Origin: Strix aluco
Taxonomy: Eukaryota > Chordata > Aves > Strigiformes > Strigidae
Direction: 5' to 3'
Assembly: GCF_031877795.1 (NCBI RefSeq)
Contig: NC_133938.1
Coordinates: forward strand, 10,820,920 to 10,884,919
DNA length: 64,000 nucleotides
Part shown: positions 34,475 through 45,955 of the stretch, piece after piece
Layout: the number at the start of each line of letters is the position of its first letter
Numbering within the stretch: the first letter of the stretch is position 1
Translations under genes and position numbers: made by a program
Notes under the pieces: generated by a model
The model's input: only the letters and a program-made list of their open reading frames with translations
Databases searched by the model: none
What the model was told of the DNA's origin: nothing

Positions 34475-37400
34475 ATTTTGGGGAGGAGGAAAGTGTTGGC
34501 TATCTTGGATTCTTTTCTACAATTTTTATTAGAACTTGGAGGGCATTCTTTCTCCTTAGACTGCTTGTTTTGCACAAGAAGTGATTCTGTGAATGTGAAT
34601 CAAAAAGAGGCCTAGCAGCAACAAGACGACAACTTGGGTGTAGGTGTCCTGGTGCTACCTTAAAAGCTCAGCTGTGCTTTTACACTGATACTTTTGTTTC
34701 CTTATGAGGGGAATAAACTCAACACAATGCATACAAAAATACTGGAAGCAAAACATCATTTTATGGAGATAATTTTTTGCCAGGCACCTTCAGTGGAACT
34801 TCTAATTGGATTTTGTTTTCTCTTGTTCTTGTAGAGACAATTTTGAAGCCTCTGTTTGAGGCATCAGTAATGTCTTTCAGTCTTAAACTCCCGAGAAACT
34901 AGGGGGGAAACTCTACCACAGCAATTCTTCTCTGTTAATTTTAGCAGCTTCACTGCGATTCAGCCGAACTTCCAAAAGAGGGCTTGTCTTGAGGTAGCAT
35001 GGAATTTGGTGAGAGAAGACCAAAGGAATCATGGGAAAGCTTCAGGTTTTTATTTAAATGGAAAAATGCTTGTAAAGAAAAGTTATTTTATTTTTTTGCC
35101 AACAGTAACAAAGTTTTGGTTTCAATGGCACTACAGGTCTTCACTTAAAGGAAACATTTATAACCAAATTGAACATACCAAAACTTTGTTTGTTGCTAGA
35201 TTGAGCACTTATGGGGAAGGTTGCATTAGCATCTGCACATACTTTCTACACCAAAACTTGAAACAAATAAAAGGAAAAGCTAAACATTGTGTGACTTCAA
35301 AACACTAAATTTGTCTGATCTGATGTAATTGCTCACTCCTCTTTTTTTTTCACTTACCCCCTTACTCCCATTCCTCAGCTTGGGATTCTGTTTTCGGTTT
35401 TTAGCGATACTGTGCTTCAGAATGTAAACTAGAATGAAGCTTGCACTCATCTGTTGCAGTTCTCTTGCTGAACAATGACAGACTCTTGTAACACTTGATT
35501 TTTGGTATGGAAGAGGTAGATGCAATTGAATGCTTCTGGATGGCTTATTGTACCAAATTCTTCCATGAGGTGTAGTCATTTCCAGTTGTATAGAAGTGAG
35601 CATGCTAATTATAGATCTCCTCTGATTTGTTCTTTGCAAGCTAGGTTCTGAACTCTCATGCCACTGCAGCTAAGCAAGATTTTACACTGGTATAATCTAA
35701 ATTCCCTTGTAGTTATTTTGGACATGATGCAAAACACAGGAAGGGAAGAGAGCTGTACTCTTCAGTTATTGGGTGTCTGGTACCATCCTTTGGCAAGGGC
35801 TGCTGTCAAATACTGGCGTGGGTAGTCCTGGGCTTCATCAAGTATAGCAATCATCCAATAAATCCCCTCCCTGGAAAGTATACAAAGCAGCTTATTTCCA
35901 TTCCTTAAGCTTCTAAAATGAAAAAGAGCTAAATTTGGCAAACTGAACCACTTGGCATCAAAGCGCAACTGGCAAAGTAATTGTTCAGTATGCAACCTTG
36001 AAAGTTACTTTTGTTCCTATTACTGGAAGCAGTTTCCTTGCAATGCACCCATTGTGTGGGACAGGAAGCAGACAGTCATGCAGGTCTGAGAATGCTCTAG
36101 ACCTGTTTCTGACCCTGGGGCTTATTTCCTGTTCAAATGGGGGTTTTTTTTCTATGCCTGGGCAGTAGTGCCAAGCTTGTTGATGTTTAATGTTTACACT
36201 AGAAGTATTATTTCACTGAATGTCATGAATTTGCAAGCAGGGAAACGACAAGGCTGGAGCACTGACAGCCATTGCAGGAAGGGTTGTCTGGTTGCCTGGC
36301 ATGCCTGTGAGATGTTTTATTTTGCACTAATGACCCTGACGCATCCTAGGCACTTTCTGATCAGCCAGAGTGCAATCTACAGGCAAAGAATTGTGTAGAT
36401 GCCACTTTTCTAATTAAATGAAACACTACAAAACTTAGCCAAAACTGGGTGAGAGAAGAAAATTTACACAAGCTGCTATGTCAAAGTGACCCACATCTGC
36501 TCATGTGTCCCTTCTCTCCCTCCTCCCCAAGAAAAAGAAAAATGAGATGTAGCCTTTGCTTGTAGTGAAAATCTGGAATGGATTCCTTAGTGGTATATGG
36601 ACATGGAAATTTTTCTTTTTAAAGAAACTTGCCCTACCTCTTGGATAATTTGCAGTTCTAATCTGGTAGCTGTAAAGCTGTCCTTCTCACACCTCTTGTG
36701 CATCTAGCATTCCCTTGGTGTTGGGCTGACTCCAAATGTCTGATGAGGGCAATAAGTTCAAAGACACAAATGATAGCCAGGTGCCTCATGTGTGTGGAAA
36801 AACCTGTGTGAGAGGAGTGTCTGATTGTTTTCTCTGCCTTTGCAATGTTGCTGGGCTCTCCTCTTAATGTTAGCATTTGAGGCTGATGGGGCACGTATTT
36901 CTGATCCTGTTTTTGTGACAGAGGCAACCTGGCTGAAGTGTTTCACATCTGCCCTGTTTTTAGGTAGGGCTCAGTTTTGTTTTAAACAAGCACAGGTCTA
37001 CTTTCAGGCTCATACATCCTGGCACACCCTCGCAGTACTGACAGCAGTGGGATAGCAAAGTGGGACTGTCTGAAGTTTCCCTGTAGTGGAATCTGACTGA
37101 TCCTGTGAGGTCTTGGTCCAGGCTCCGGCCTCAGCTCTGCCAAGGTAAATACAGTGTAATTCCATTGGCATCCATGAAGGTAGCTTGGCTTTATAGTGGT
37201 GTGAGTGAGTTGGGATTCTGGCCCCTTGCTCTCCGAGATCCATTTGCTAATCGCAGGTGATGTATTTGCTGTGAATGATGCACTTGGAGCCAGTAAGCCA
37301 TCTTGAAGCATTCTTTGAAATTCTGTTTTGCCCAAACCTTCAGATCATGGCTATGGGCAGACTAAGCCCATGTTCCTTGTATTTGGCTCCATTATCCTCA

Positions 37401-38995
37401 GCAACCTCTCTGAGTCTGTGTTTTGCCGCTGTATCTCTCTGTGTTTGGTTTAGGCGCCTAAGTCCGAGCTGCTACAGTTGTTCCCCTTTGACTCTCAAAT
37501 GCTGTTGCACAAATTCCTTTTGCATCCATTTTGCACTTGTAGGGCAAATGAAAAATGTATATAAACTAGTCTGACTTGTAGCTGGTGTGATCCATGGGGC
37601 AAGGGCTTCGCCCTGCCGCACTCACTGCGCTTGGCCTAATTCTGTTCACTCAGTAGCGTTAGACCTGTGAGAAAACTCAAGGCTTCCAGGAGCTGGTCTA
37701 CACTTGCATGACTGAGAAATCAGAAATGGGCCTGTGAGGTGCAGGATTACACCCTAGTATGAAAAGCAGCTGTTAAGCCTAAAACAAACACAGGAAATGT
37801 GAACATAAAGGCAAAACAAAGGAACTCAAGTTCTTTTGAAACAGTAAGATGCAAGAAGGTTTTGGTTTCAAGAGTCAAACCGTCGGGAGGAGGAAAGGGG
37901 GAAATAGTCTCACTGTTGTAGCAGCTGTCTGTTATCGGACTGCAGTTAGAGGAGTACTGATCTCATTGACCCATATTGTATTAAATATATATGTAGAGTT
38001 AAATAAATAACTTTTGCACAGTGTTAAATGGGGGTGGGGGGAATGTTGAAACTCAAATATGCACAGTTTCTTCTAATCTGTTCTGAAGTATATTTGCAGG
38101 GATCAGGGGTGATTCAGTATTTTGTATTCGTATGGATGGAAATCAGGTCTACTTCCACAGTTGCCATTGGCCCCATTGTGTCAGCCACGAGTGCCATGTT
38201 TTTGAAGTTAGTAAGTTATAAATCTTTTCCCACTAGTTTCTTTATTGATTACAAGTAATCTTAGAATGGGAAGAACCAATCTAGAAACAGAGGGATGTCC
38301 TGGCAGACGCTTCACTAGTATGTGAAGCAGTAATATGTTGACGGCCACTTTCTGATACTGGAGTGCTCTAGATTTGTGGGTTGTACTTTGGTTTTTGGTT
38401 TTTTTAATTCTCATCAGCAGTGGATTGGGTTGCTGCTTTGCATCGTTGGTAGTTGCAATCTAGAGTTCCATCCAGTACAGCCCTCTGTCTTATGCCAAAA
38501 ATAAAATGCTCTTTCCATTCTCATCTCTTTTGATGTGGCAGATGGTCAAGAAGTTTTCCATTTAATGTGATGGGCCTGATTCTTTTCTCGCTGACACTAG
38601 TGTAAGCAAGACTTCCACAACTGAAAGCCATTCCCAGGAAAAGAGCTTGTATTTAATCATACCTGAAGTCAAGTCACAGCGGGGCAAAAATCAAAGTTTG
38701 TCCTTCGCAAAGCCAGGCAACTGTAATGGGGACTGTGGAAATGAATGTTGACACTTAGTGCTGTTTTGGGGAGGACAGGGGAAGGAGGAGGGTCTGGGTT
38801 GCCCCAAATCCTGGGCTCTCTGCAGGCTTGGGTGGCACCATGTCCGTAACTGAACGCTGTGGCTGTTTAAAACAGCAGAATTGCTATAGGAGTGTCACAT
38901 CTTAAGTTTGGAAAAGCCCCTTATTTGGTACTTGAACAATCTTGCTTCTGTTTTTGAATGTCTGTTTATTTTTTATTTTTGTTACACTAACAGGG

Positions 38996-39001
38996 AATAA
39001 A
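38996..39001 (+). terminator. PIK3R3: Candidate proximal poly(A) signal
   Basis: AATAAA is followed by a G/T-rich stretch (GTTAGTGAGTCTTGTATG) 20-40 bases on. If used, it gives a 4.5 kb 3' UTR. A second hexamer lies 0.5 kb upstream at 38500. Confidence 0.35.
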
Positions 39002-40550
39002 AATCTGAAATGTTAGTGAGTCTTGTATGCTTGCTGCATTGTGCAGACATAAAACAGGTACTGCTTGTGGATCAGGAGGGGTAAGAGACAGGTTCAAAAT
39101 GCAGTTTTACAAAGCACTATGATGTGTTGGGGGTTGTTTTGTTTAGATCATGTTTAAAATCAGATTTTCGTAGGTGTAGTTTCCTTATGTTGATTTGCAA
39201 CCTCTGCTTTTGGAACAGCAAAAATCAAAATAACATTCCTGAAGAACAAAGATGCTGTGAGGGGAGGGGGCTTAGGCTTGCTCAAATTCAGTGTTCAAAG
39301 CAAATAGCTTTAATGAAGAGGAAGGGTCAGCATCCTAAAGCATCCCTCTGGTTGTAGTTTGATGAAGCAGTAGACAGACCATGAAGTAGGACCTCTGCCT
39401 TGAACCACAAAAGAAAGAGGACATGCCAGAGCAGACCCTTCCCTTTAGAATCATTGGCTGTACTCTCCTTAAATGTGCGTGCAAGGAAATAGTCAGGAAG
39501 TTAATAGAAGTCCTTAAGGACTTGCTCCTCTTTCTGTATTGGAAGGGAACTTGCATTGCTGATCCCCTCGTTTCCCTTGGCACAACCCTTGCAGCCAGAA
39601 GGGAACCGAGTTACTAGCCCAAATAAACGTGGGCCTGTTCATGAAGCAGCTCGGCTAGTTAAGTACTGCGTGAGGAGTAGCTTTGGATGGGGTTAGATGA
39701 AGTTTGTCCAACATTTTTGTGAATCTTGCATTCTGTGGGCAGAAATACTTTCCACCGAATGGGAAGGGAAAAAAAAAATCTCTCTTGAAATCTTTTCAAC
39801 TCCTTCCTATTTGTTCACAGGGGCAGATAGGGAGCTTTAGCTTGTTAACTGTTTAGATGATTGCAGTGCTTGAAGTGCTGGTCTTTGGGGCTGGCTCCAT
39901 ACAATTAATGCAGAATTTGCTTTTTGGGTTTTTTTAATTGCCATTGGCATAGGCTTGCCATGTTTTATGACTAGACTCACCATTTGTTCTAAAATTTGCC
40001 TTTAAAAAAATGTAAGATGAGCTTGAGAGGCAAAAAAAAAAGTGAGAACAGGCCCTTATTGATATAAAAAAATGCCTCGTTGATCAACCTGTATTAGAGA
40101 AAGCAGCTTTAATTTGATGCCTCCCTCCACCACCTTCCCTTGGGATTGCTTCTGTGAAATCAGCGTGGGCAAATGAAAGGGGGATGTTTCCCTCTGTATT
40201 CAGCAGCGCTGTACCCACGTGCTTTCCAAGTGCTCGTAGCAAGGGGCTTGGGATCATTTGGAAAAATGATTGCATCCAAAGACAAAAAATGTCTCCAAGG
40301 GTGAATATCACCCCCCAGCATCAGTCTCATCGCTTCAGGGGAGTTGTAGGATGCTGGGGCCAGCCGTGAGCTGCCCCCGGGTCTCTGTCGGGTGCGGTGG
40401 GGGTTCACGTTCGGTCGGCTGGTTGGGGTTTTGGTCTGTTTTGTTTTTGTGAGTGACTTCTACATCCAGCAAAGATATGTTCGATGATACCTGTTAATTT
40501 TGTATATCTGGCTGTTTATTGCACCATGGGATTGTAATGGTCTGCATCAT

Positions 40551-40620
40551 CTGTGTGTGTGTGTGCGCGTGCGTGTGTGTATATGTACTGTATGTATATA
40601 GATATATGTAAAATATATTC
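40551..40620. repeat. TG/TA microsatellite in the PIK3R3 3' UTR
   Basis: A (TG)n tract with CG interruptions passes into TATA-type units. It contains a Pumilio-like TGTATATA at 40593-40600. Confidence 0.8.
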
Positions 40621-41572
40621 ACGTACACATTTATATGCATTAGCTGTAAGTGGCACTGCCCCTTAAAAATAAAACAAAATTCACTGTTAGCACGTTCTGC
40701 CATGTGTTTAGGCAGAATTGGCTTTGTTTTTGTCAAATGAAAAGGAGTTTATTGTGTTCATCTTGCATATGTGCTTCTGAAATGCCGAACTCTGGATTTC
40801 CTTGGGGGGTTACTACTTTATTTGTAAACCGAATTGAATTGGAGTGTTACTTACTCTGGGACAAAGCATTCAACTTTGTTCCAAGCAAAGGTTTAGCAAA
40901 AGAAACCCTCTCGCTCTCCTGTGAGATGCAGTGAACGTTTGCACGTTTCATTAGACCCCCAGACCCCCTGTCCAGAGCTGATGTGCAATGGGTGGTGTTG
41001 GTACGTGTCCCTTAGTGAGTGGACTCTTTGTATAAGGTGTGGTTCAATGTAAAGCATGAGTGGGTGTTTGATCTTGTATCGAGGGCTGAAATAACAGCAC
41101 ACTCCTTTGTACAACCTTTGCATTAATGTTTCTGCTTTTCTTTGACTTCTATTTTCTTTAAGGGAAACTGCATCTGTTAAGAACCTGCTTCTCCAGAAGC
41201 TATTGAAATACTTTGTTTTCCGGATGAATTCCAGCATGTAACTTTGGTACTCTTGTTTGTTATTTGTGTAAAACCTGTTCCTCTGTCGTTTATGGTGTAG
41301 TCAGGGGTGGGGGGGTGGGGGGGGAGAAAAAGAAAAAAAAAATCATGTAGTTTAACTTTTAAAGAAAAGAAACAAACTGCTTCATAAGGAAACCAATTGT
41401 ATGTTAGTGTTTTCAGACAAGTCATCCTGTAGTTTCTAGCTCAGTAATGCAACACTGTACTTGTCACCAGGTGTGTTACAATTTTGCTGTACTTTCTTTT
41501 ACTAGATGGTTGGGCTTTTAAATCCCAGACACTAAGCATCCTGGGCCTACTTGCTCTAGATCAAAAAAATGC

Positions 41573-41646
41573 AATAAAAAAATTGCAATAAAGCACATTG
41601 ACATGTAATGTTTTAGAAGGATGTACTGACAGCTGTTTCTAATAAA
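41573..41646 (+). terminator. PIK3R3: Likely distal PIK3R3 poly(A) signals
   Basis: Three AATAAA hexamers lie close together at 41573-41578, 41587-41592 and 41641-41646. The last is followed by a long G/T-rich downstream element (about 41661-41698), the best cleavage layout in the region. After it, composition changes to the G+C-rich intergenic type. Confidence 0.6.
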
Positions 41647-41699
41647 TTCAGAACTGCAGCGTGGTCGGGCTGTCGTGGTGTTAGCTGTGTTTGTGTCTC

Positions 41700-43092
41700 C
41701 TGGCTGAGGCCATGCACATCATCTTTAACAGAGACTTTTAAAAAAAGAAACCCTCTCTGGGATGAGAGAGGAATACATGTAGCACACATGCTTAATGGAG
41801 CTTTCCCTCCATTCCTTTTACAGCGTCTTTAGAGAGAGCAGGAGCCATCAGCGCTGTTCTTGCATGCCTCATTTCTTCCTCTGCTGTCAGGGAAAACCAC
41901 GTTTGATGACGCCACTGCTGGTGCTGGGTGGGGAGGGAGGGCCGCAGCGGTGAAGCAGCCTTCCGAAAGACCCAACTCAGCTGGATCCATTCGCTTAGAT
42001 CCTTAATTTTGCAGGAGTTTTAGAAATCACATGTTGGTTTCCCAGTTCCTTCATGAGCACCAAGCACTGGGGCCACTGAAAAAGGGTGAGTTTGCAGGTG
42101 CTGTTGCCAATCCTCTTCTCTTTCAAGCGCAGGTGTAGCAGGAGGGTCCCACCACCCTCAGGGTCCAGGCACTGCTGCACCCACAGTCCCAGCATTTATC
42201 CCTGTGCAGGGCTGCAACCACTGGCTCTGCTGCAGCCATGGGAGATCTGGGGGGGTTACCACAGCAGCCACTGCTCCCGTAGGTGTTTTCCATTCAAGGT
42301 CTCAAGATCTGCTGGGGACAAGCTCAAGGTGCATGGGGCAGCCTGAGGGTGGCCAGCCAAGGGGCTTGGGCTGGGCCAAGCTTGAGGGCTGACACAGGCA
42401 AATGGAGGATAGACTTGACCCCTCAAACTTGGGAGTCAGATGCTGTGTTGCTGCAGCATCCTTGGAAAATGAGGGTACGGTCAGAACTGGTTTGTATGGG
42501 GCTTGGCTGGTCGCAGTTGCAAGTGGCCCAGTGTTTTTGCAACCCAATGAGTGGACGTTTCTGCAGACTGCTGAGCAACTTTTTTCCAACCTGCTGAGTT
42601 GACCATTTAGAAAAAAATGCTGTGCTAGCATTTTCTCACATTGCAGAGTAAGCCCTTTTGGCCGCTGAGTCAGCATTCCCTCCATCGCCTGAGCCGCAGG
42701 CCCCTCTGCCAGCAGGCAGGGAGCACCAAAAAGGGCAGAAAAGCCCCTGGTCACAGTGCAGGGGAGCAGGGAGCACCTGCACGGGCCCTGAGGGCTTGCT
42801 CAGCTATCTAGCTTTTTACCTAGCAAGGAAGATGCCCCATGTTAAAGCACCTTGTTTTCAGGTCCCCTCTGCCTGCAGTTCTGCCATCAGGGATAGGACA
42901 CAGCACTGGAGGGATCGGGAGCCATGTGGAGCTGTGAGTGTTGCGGGCCAGTGTCCACTGCATCAGGAGCCCCAGGCACCCAAGCGGGAGGAGAGTGAAG
43001 GGGAAACATCAGCAAGAAACTGGGAGGACTTTGCAAGATGCTCCTGAGGACTGGCTCTTTTTTATTATTATTTAATTTATTTATTTTTAATA
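41700..43092. other. GC-rich intergenic DNA; AT tract at right edge
   Basis: Overlapping chance frames occur on both strands with no recognisable protein. An AT-rich tract of TTAT/TTTA units occupies 43061-43092. Confidence 0.5.
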
Positions 43093-43093
43093 A

Positions 43094-43260
43094 AGGCTAA
43101 TGAGGTAGAATTACAGGAAAGATGTAAGTCACTAATTGGCGAATCATTTTTCGGGGCTTTGCCAGACAGTTCATTTCGTTATGAAAACATTACAGCCCGG
43201 AGCCGGTGTAGGAAATTTCCAAGCGGCTGTGCTGACTGGATGGAAAGAAAAACACCTCCC
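43094..43260. promoter_or_regulatory. Candidate conserved non-coding element
   Basis: A balanced, non-repetitive block sits within G+C-rich surroundings, with TAATTGG near 43133, GAATCATTTTTC near 43141 and a run of TTCATTTCGTTATG type sequence. It has no coding signal. The call rests on contrast with the flanks. Confidence 0.3.
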
Positions 43261-45778
43261 AGCTCAGATGTCTTCTCAGAGAAAGGGCAGATCGCTGGGA
43301 TTTTTCCATCCGCTGCAGAGCTTCCTGCAAGTCCCCTGGGTTCAACCCCCAGTCACGCACGGGGCCCTTCCCGGGGGCAGGCAACAGCCCTGCACCCCCC
43401 ACGCATGGCACCACAGGGCAGGGGTGCGGGATGGATGGACAGATGCCCCCGGAGATGCTTTCATGGAATTCCTGTTCCCCCAGGGCAGGAGCCGGTTGTA
43501 GTGGGGGATTCATGGGAGGATTTTACTTGTGGGGAAAAACCTGGCGTGAAAAAAAGAAATCATCTCCAAAAGCCTGTTCTCCAGCCAAAATGTCTCAATA
43601 TGTAGGGCACCAGGGTTTGGTTCGAAAGCCTGGGCTTGTTGCAGCAACCAAGCTGCTCTGCTTCTCCTCCTTGGTTTCAGCTCTCAAAACACACTTATTT
43701 TAGTCTAATAGTTTAGTTTAATACACACCATGTTGCTGGGTCACAGGAACCACATAACCACAGACATATTCATAAATAAGTGGCAAGGCAGTTAAGGTGG
43801 GCTGCATGGTGCCTTGAGCTGCCCAAAAGGGTGGGAGGTTCCTTATGGAAACCTCGAGGGACATGGTTGCCTGTCCCCTCCAGCCAGCTCCAACATGCCT
43901 GGCTGGTGCATGGGACCCATGAGGCTCATCTGCCATGAACGAAGCAGCTGAGCATGGAAATGCAGCTGGGATGGCTTCTTCTCACACCAGTCCCCACCAT
44001 GACCAGGGTCTGGGTGGGTGGAAAGGTGTGAGGAAGGAGGGTGCAGTCTGCATCCCCAGGCAGTGAGACCCCCCAGGGATGCACAACCTGGCCAAGCCCC
44101 AGGAGGAGGATGGAGGAGCGTTCGCCCCAGCCATGAGCCACAATTCCTCCCAGTGAGATGTGAGATGCAGCATTTCCCTCTCCAGAGCTTCAAGTCCAAG
44201 CTTGGAGCTAGGGGCTGGCAGCTCTCAAGTAAATTGGTGAATTAGGGTTGGACACAGACCCAGAATCATGAGAAATCTCGTCATCTCACTCACCGGGTTT
44301 TATCCAAATTGGAACAAAATGTTAAAATATAAAATTTGACTCTGGACAATACTTTCAAGGGGGAAAAAAAAACCACCATACAACACAATTTTGGTTCAGC
44401 TGGCACAGTCCCACACCAGCATTAGCCCTTCTCTACCAATACAATACAAACTCCCAGGGAGGTTTGAAGGACGGAGGCTTCGCCCTGACCAAGATAAACC
44501 GCTTCACTGGCTACTATTTTCTCCCTGGATTTTCATCAAATCTGCAATTTCTGATGGCCAAACTTTCCCCCTGGGGAAATCTGGCTTTTGTGAAGAAGTG
44601 GTGAGTAGGGAACAAGCTGCCAGGGCACCCTCTGCATGGCGGCTTTGTACTCCCTGGGACAGAGGACACGGCAGAGCAGGGAAGGAAAGGTGCGGATCAC
44701 CAGCCCAGGCTGCTGCCTGCCCTCCTGCCCCCAAACCCATCCTTGGTGGCAGTGGTGGCTGCCGGGAAACATCTCAGCCACAACCACCCAACCACTCTCC
44801 CCTAGCCTGAACACTGGCTCATGGACCATGGAGCAAAGCCTGACTCCAGAGTCCTCATGGGCTCCCACTCTCCTCCGCAGTGCTGTCTGCCCCCAGAGAC
44901 CTTTTCCTTCCCCATCCCCACCAGACCTGAGCCGCAGGGCAGAGTCTTGAACTCTTAACTCTCCCTTGGATCTAGAGGAGTGCAGGCAGCCTCCATCCCA
45001 GCTCCTCAGGCCCAGCTGGCTCAGCCTCACTGTTGCCATGATGCAAACCAAAGCAATCCAGGGCCCAGTTCCCAGAGAGGGATAAGGAGCAGGAAGAGGA
45101 GCATTAACTGTCGCAGGGCCCTGGGGGCAAGTAAAGTGGGATGGAGCATCTTGGGCAAACCAGGATGCCAAGAGGGCAGGGGCCAGGATGTGCCCCTCCA
45201 TCCCACGGTGCTGCGAGGGCAGCAGATAAATCTCTCCCAGGGCTGTTGCATGGGCTCCTGGGAGAGATCTCCGCTTTCCAGGCTGCTGTAGCAGGTCTCT
45301 GCCCAGGCGAGACACTCACTAGCCACAAGCCTGCTGTAAGCAGAACTGGCACTGGAGCATTTCCCAAACCTTTTCCCTTTCCTCCCACTTTTAAGGGAAG
45401 GGGCTGGGTGCAGAGCCAGCCCACCCGCTCTGGGCAGGTGCTGTGCACGCTCCTGTGGCTGCTCTGCCAAAGGAAACACAAACATCCTACCCAAAGAAAG
45501 CACTTTTCATCAGCAACACAGGTTCCCATTTTTTCACAGGGCCAGCCTGTTCTGGGCAGCTTTCCCCACCACACTGCCGGGCTGAGCAGGAGCCCAGCTG
45601 AGCTTTCCAGGCTGGGCTTTGGCCAGAGCCGCCCTTCCCACCCTGCGTTAGATCCACCAAAACCAGTCAACATGACCACATCCAAGACCTGGAGAGGGTT
45701 TAAACTGGCTTGATGTGAGACACTTCAGAGTTAAAGAGCTTTAGACTCAAAGTCCCTCTTGTCCTAGGGAGGTGGGGA
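43261..45778. other. GC-rich intergenic DNA, no gene seen
   Basis: Long open frames exist on both strands (for example minus 44536-45315), but they overlap each other, lack domains and have Pro/Gly/Ser/Leu-heavy composition typical of chance translation. A short AT-richer island at 44270-44370 has no decisive motif. Confidence 0.5.
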
Positions 45779-45955
45779 GCTGGAGATGTGGGACCTGGGG
45801 ATGTGAGATCTTGGGGACATGGGTCCAGGGGTATGCAGGACCTGGGGTATGCAGGACCTTGGGTATGCAGAACCAGGGGGCATGTGGGATGTGAGGCTTT
45901 TGGACCCAGGAGATTTGGGACCTGGAGGATACAGGACCTGGAGGATGTGAGACCC
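45779..45955. repeat. Minisatellite, about 16-base unit, about 11 degenerate copies
   Basis: Tandem units of the type GGACCTGGGGTATGCA repeat with substitutions and small length changes. The best adjacent pairs are at 45838-45869 and near 45917-45948. On the minus strand it reads as a repetitive Pro/Ser/Ile peptide in open frames, which are artefacts of the repeat. Confidence 0.85.

Larger units (their letters stand above)
34475..41665 (+). other. PIK3R3: Probable PIK3R3 3' UTR with several poly(A) options
   Basis: No splice acceptor or new gene is seen after the stop, and AT-rich UTR-like sequence continues until it meets a strong cleavage layout at 41641. Earlier AATAAA hexamers lie at 34712, 35266, 38500, 38996 and 40668; those at 38500 and 38996 have nearby G/T-rich elements and could give shorter messages. 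Two Pumilio-type TGTATATA sites occur at 37556-37563 and 40593-40600. The full 7.2 kb extent is inferred. Confidence 0.55.

Noticed and set aside
44536-45685. Overlapping minus frames of 259, 193 and 158 codons
   Set aside because: They occupy different frames of the same G+C-rich sequence, with no domain and no splice-compatible homology.
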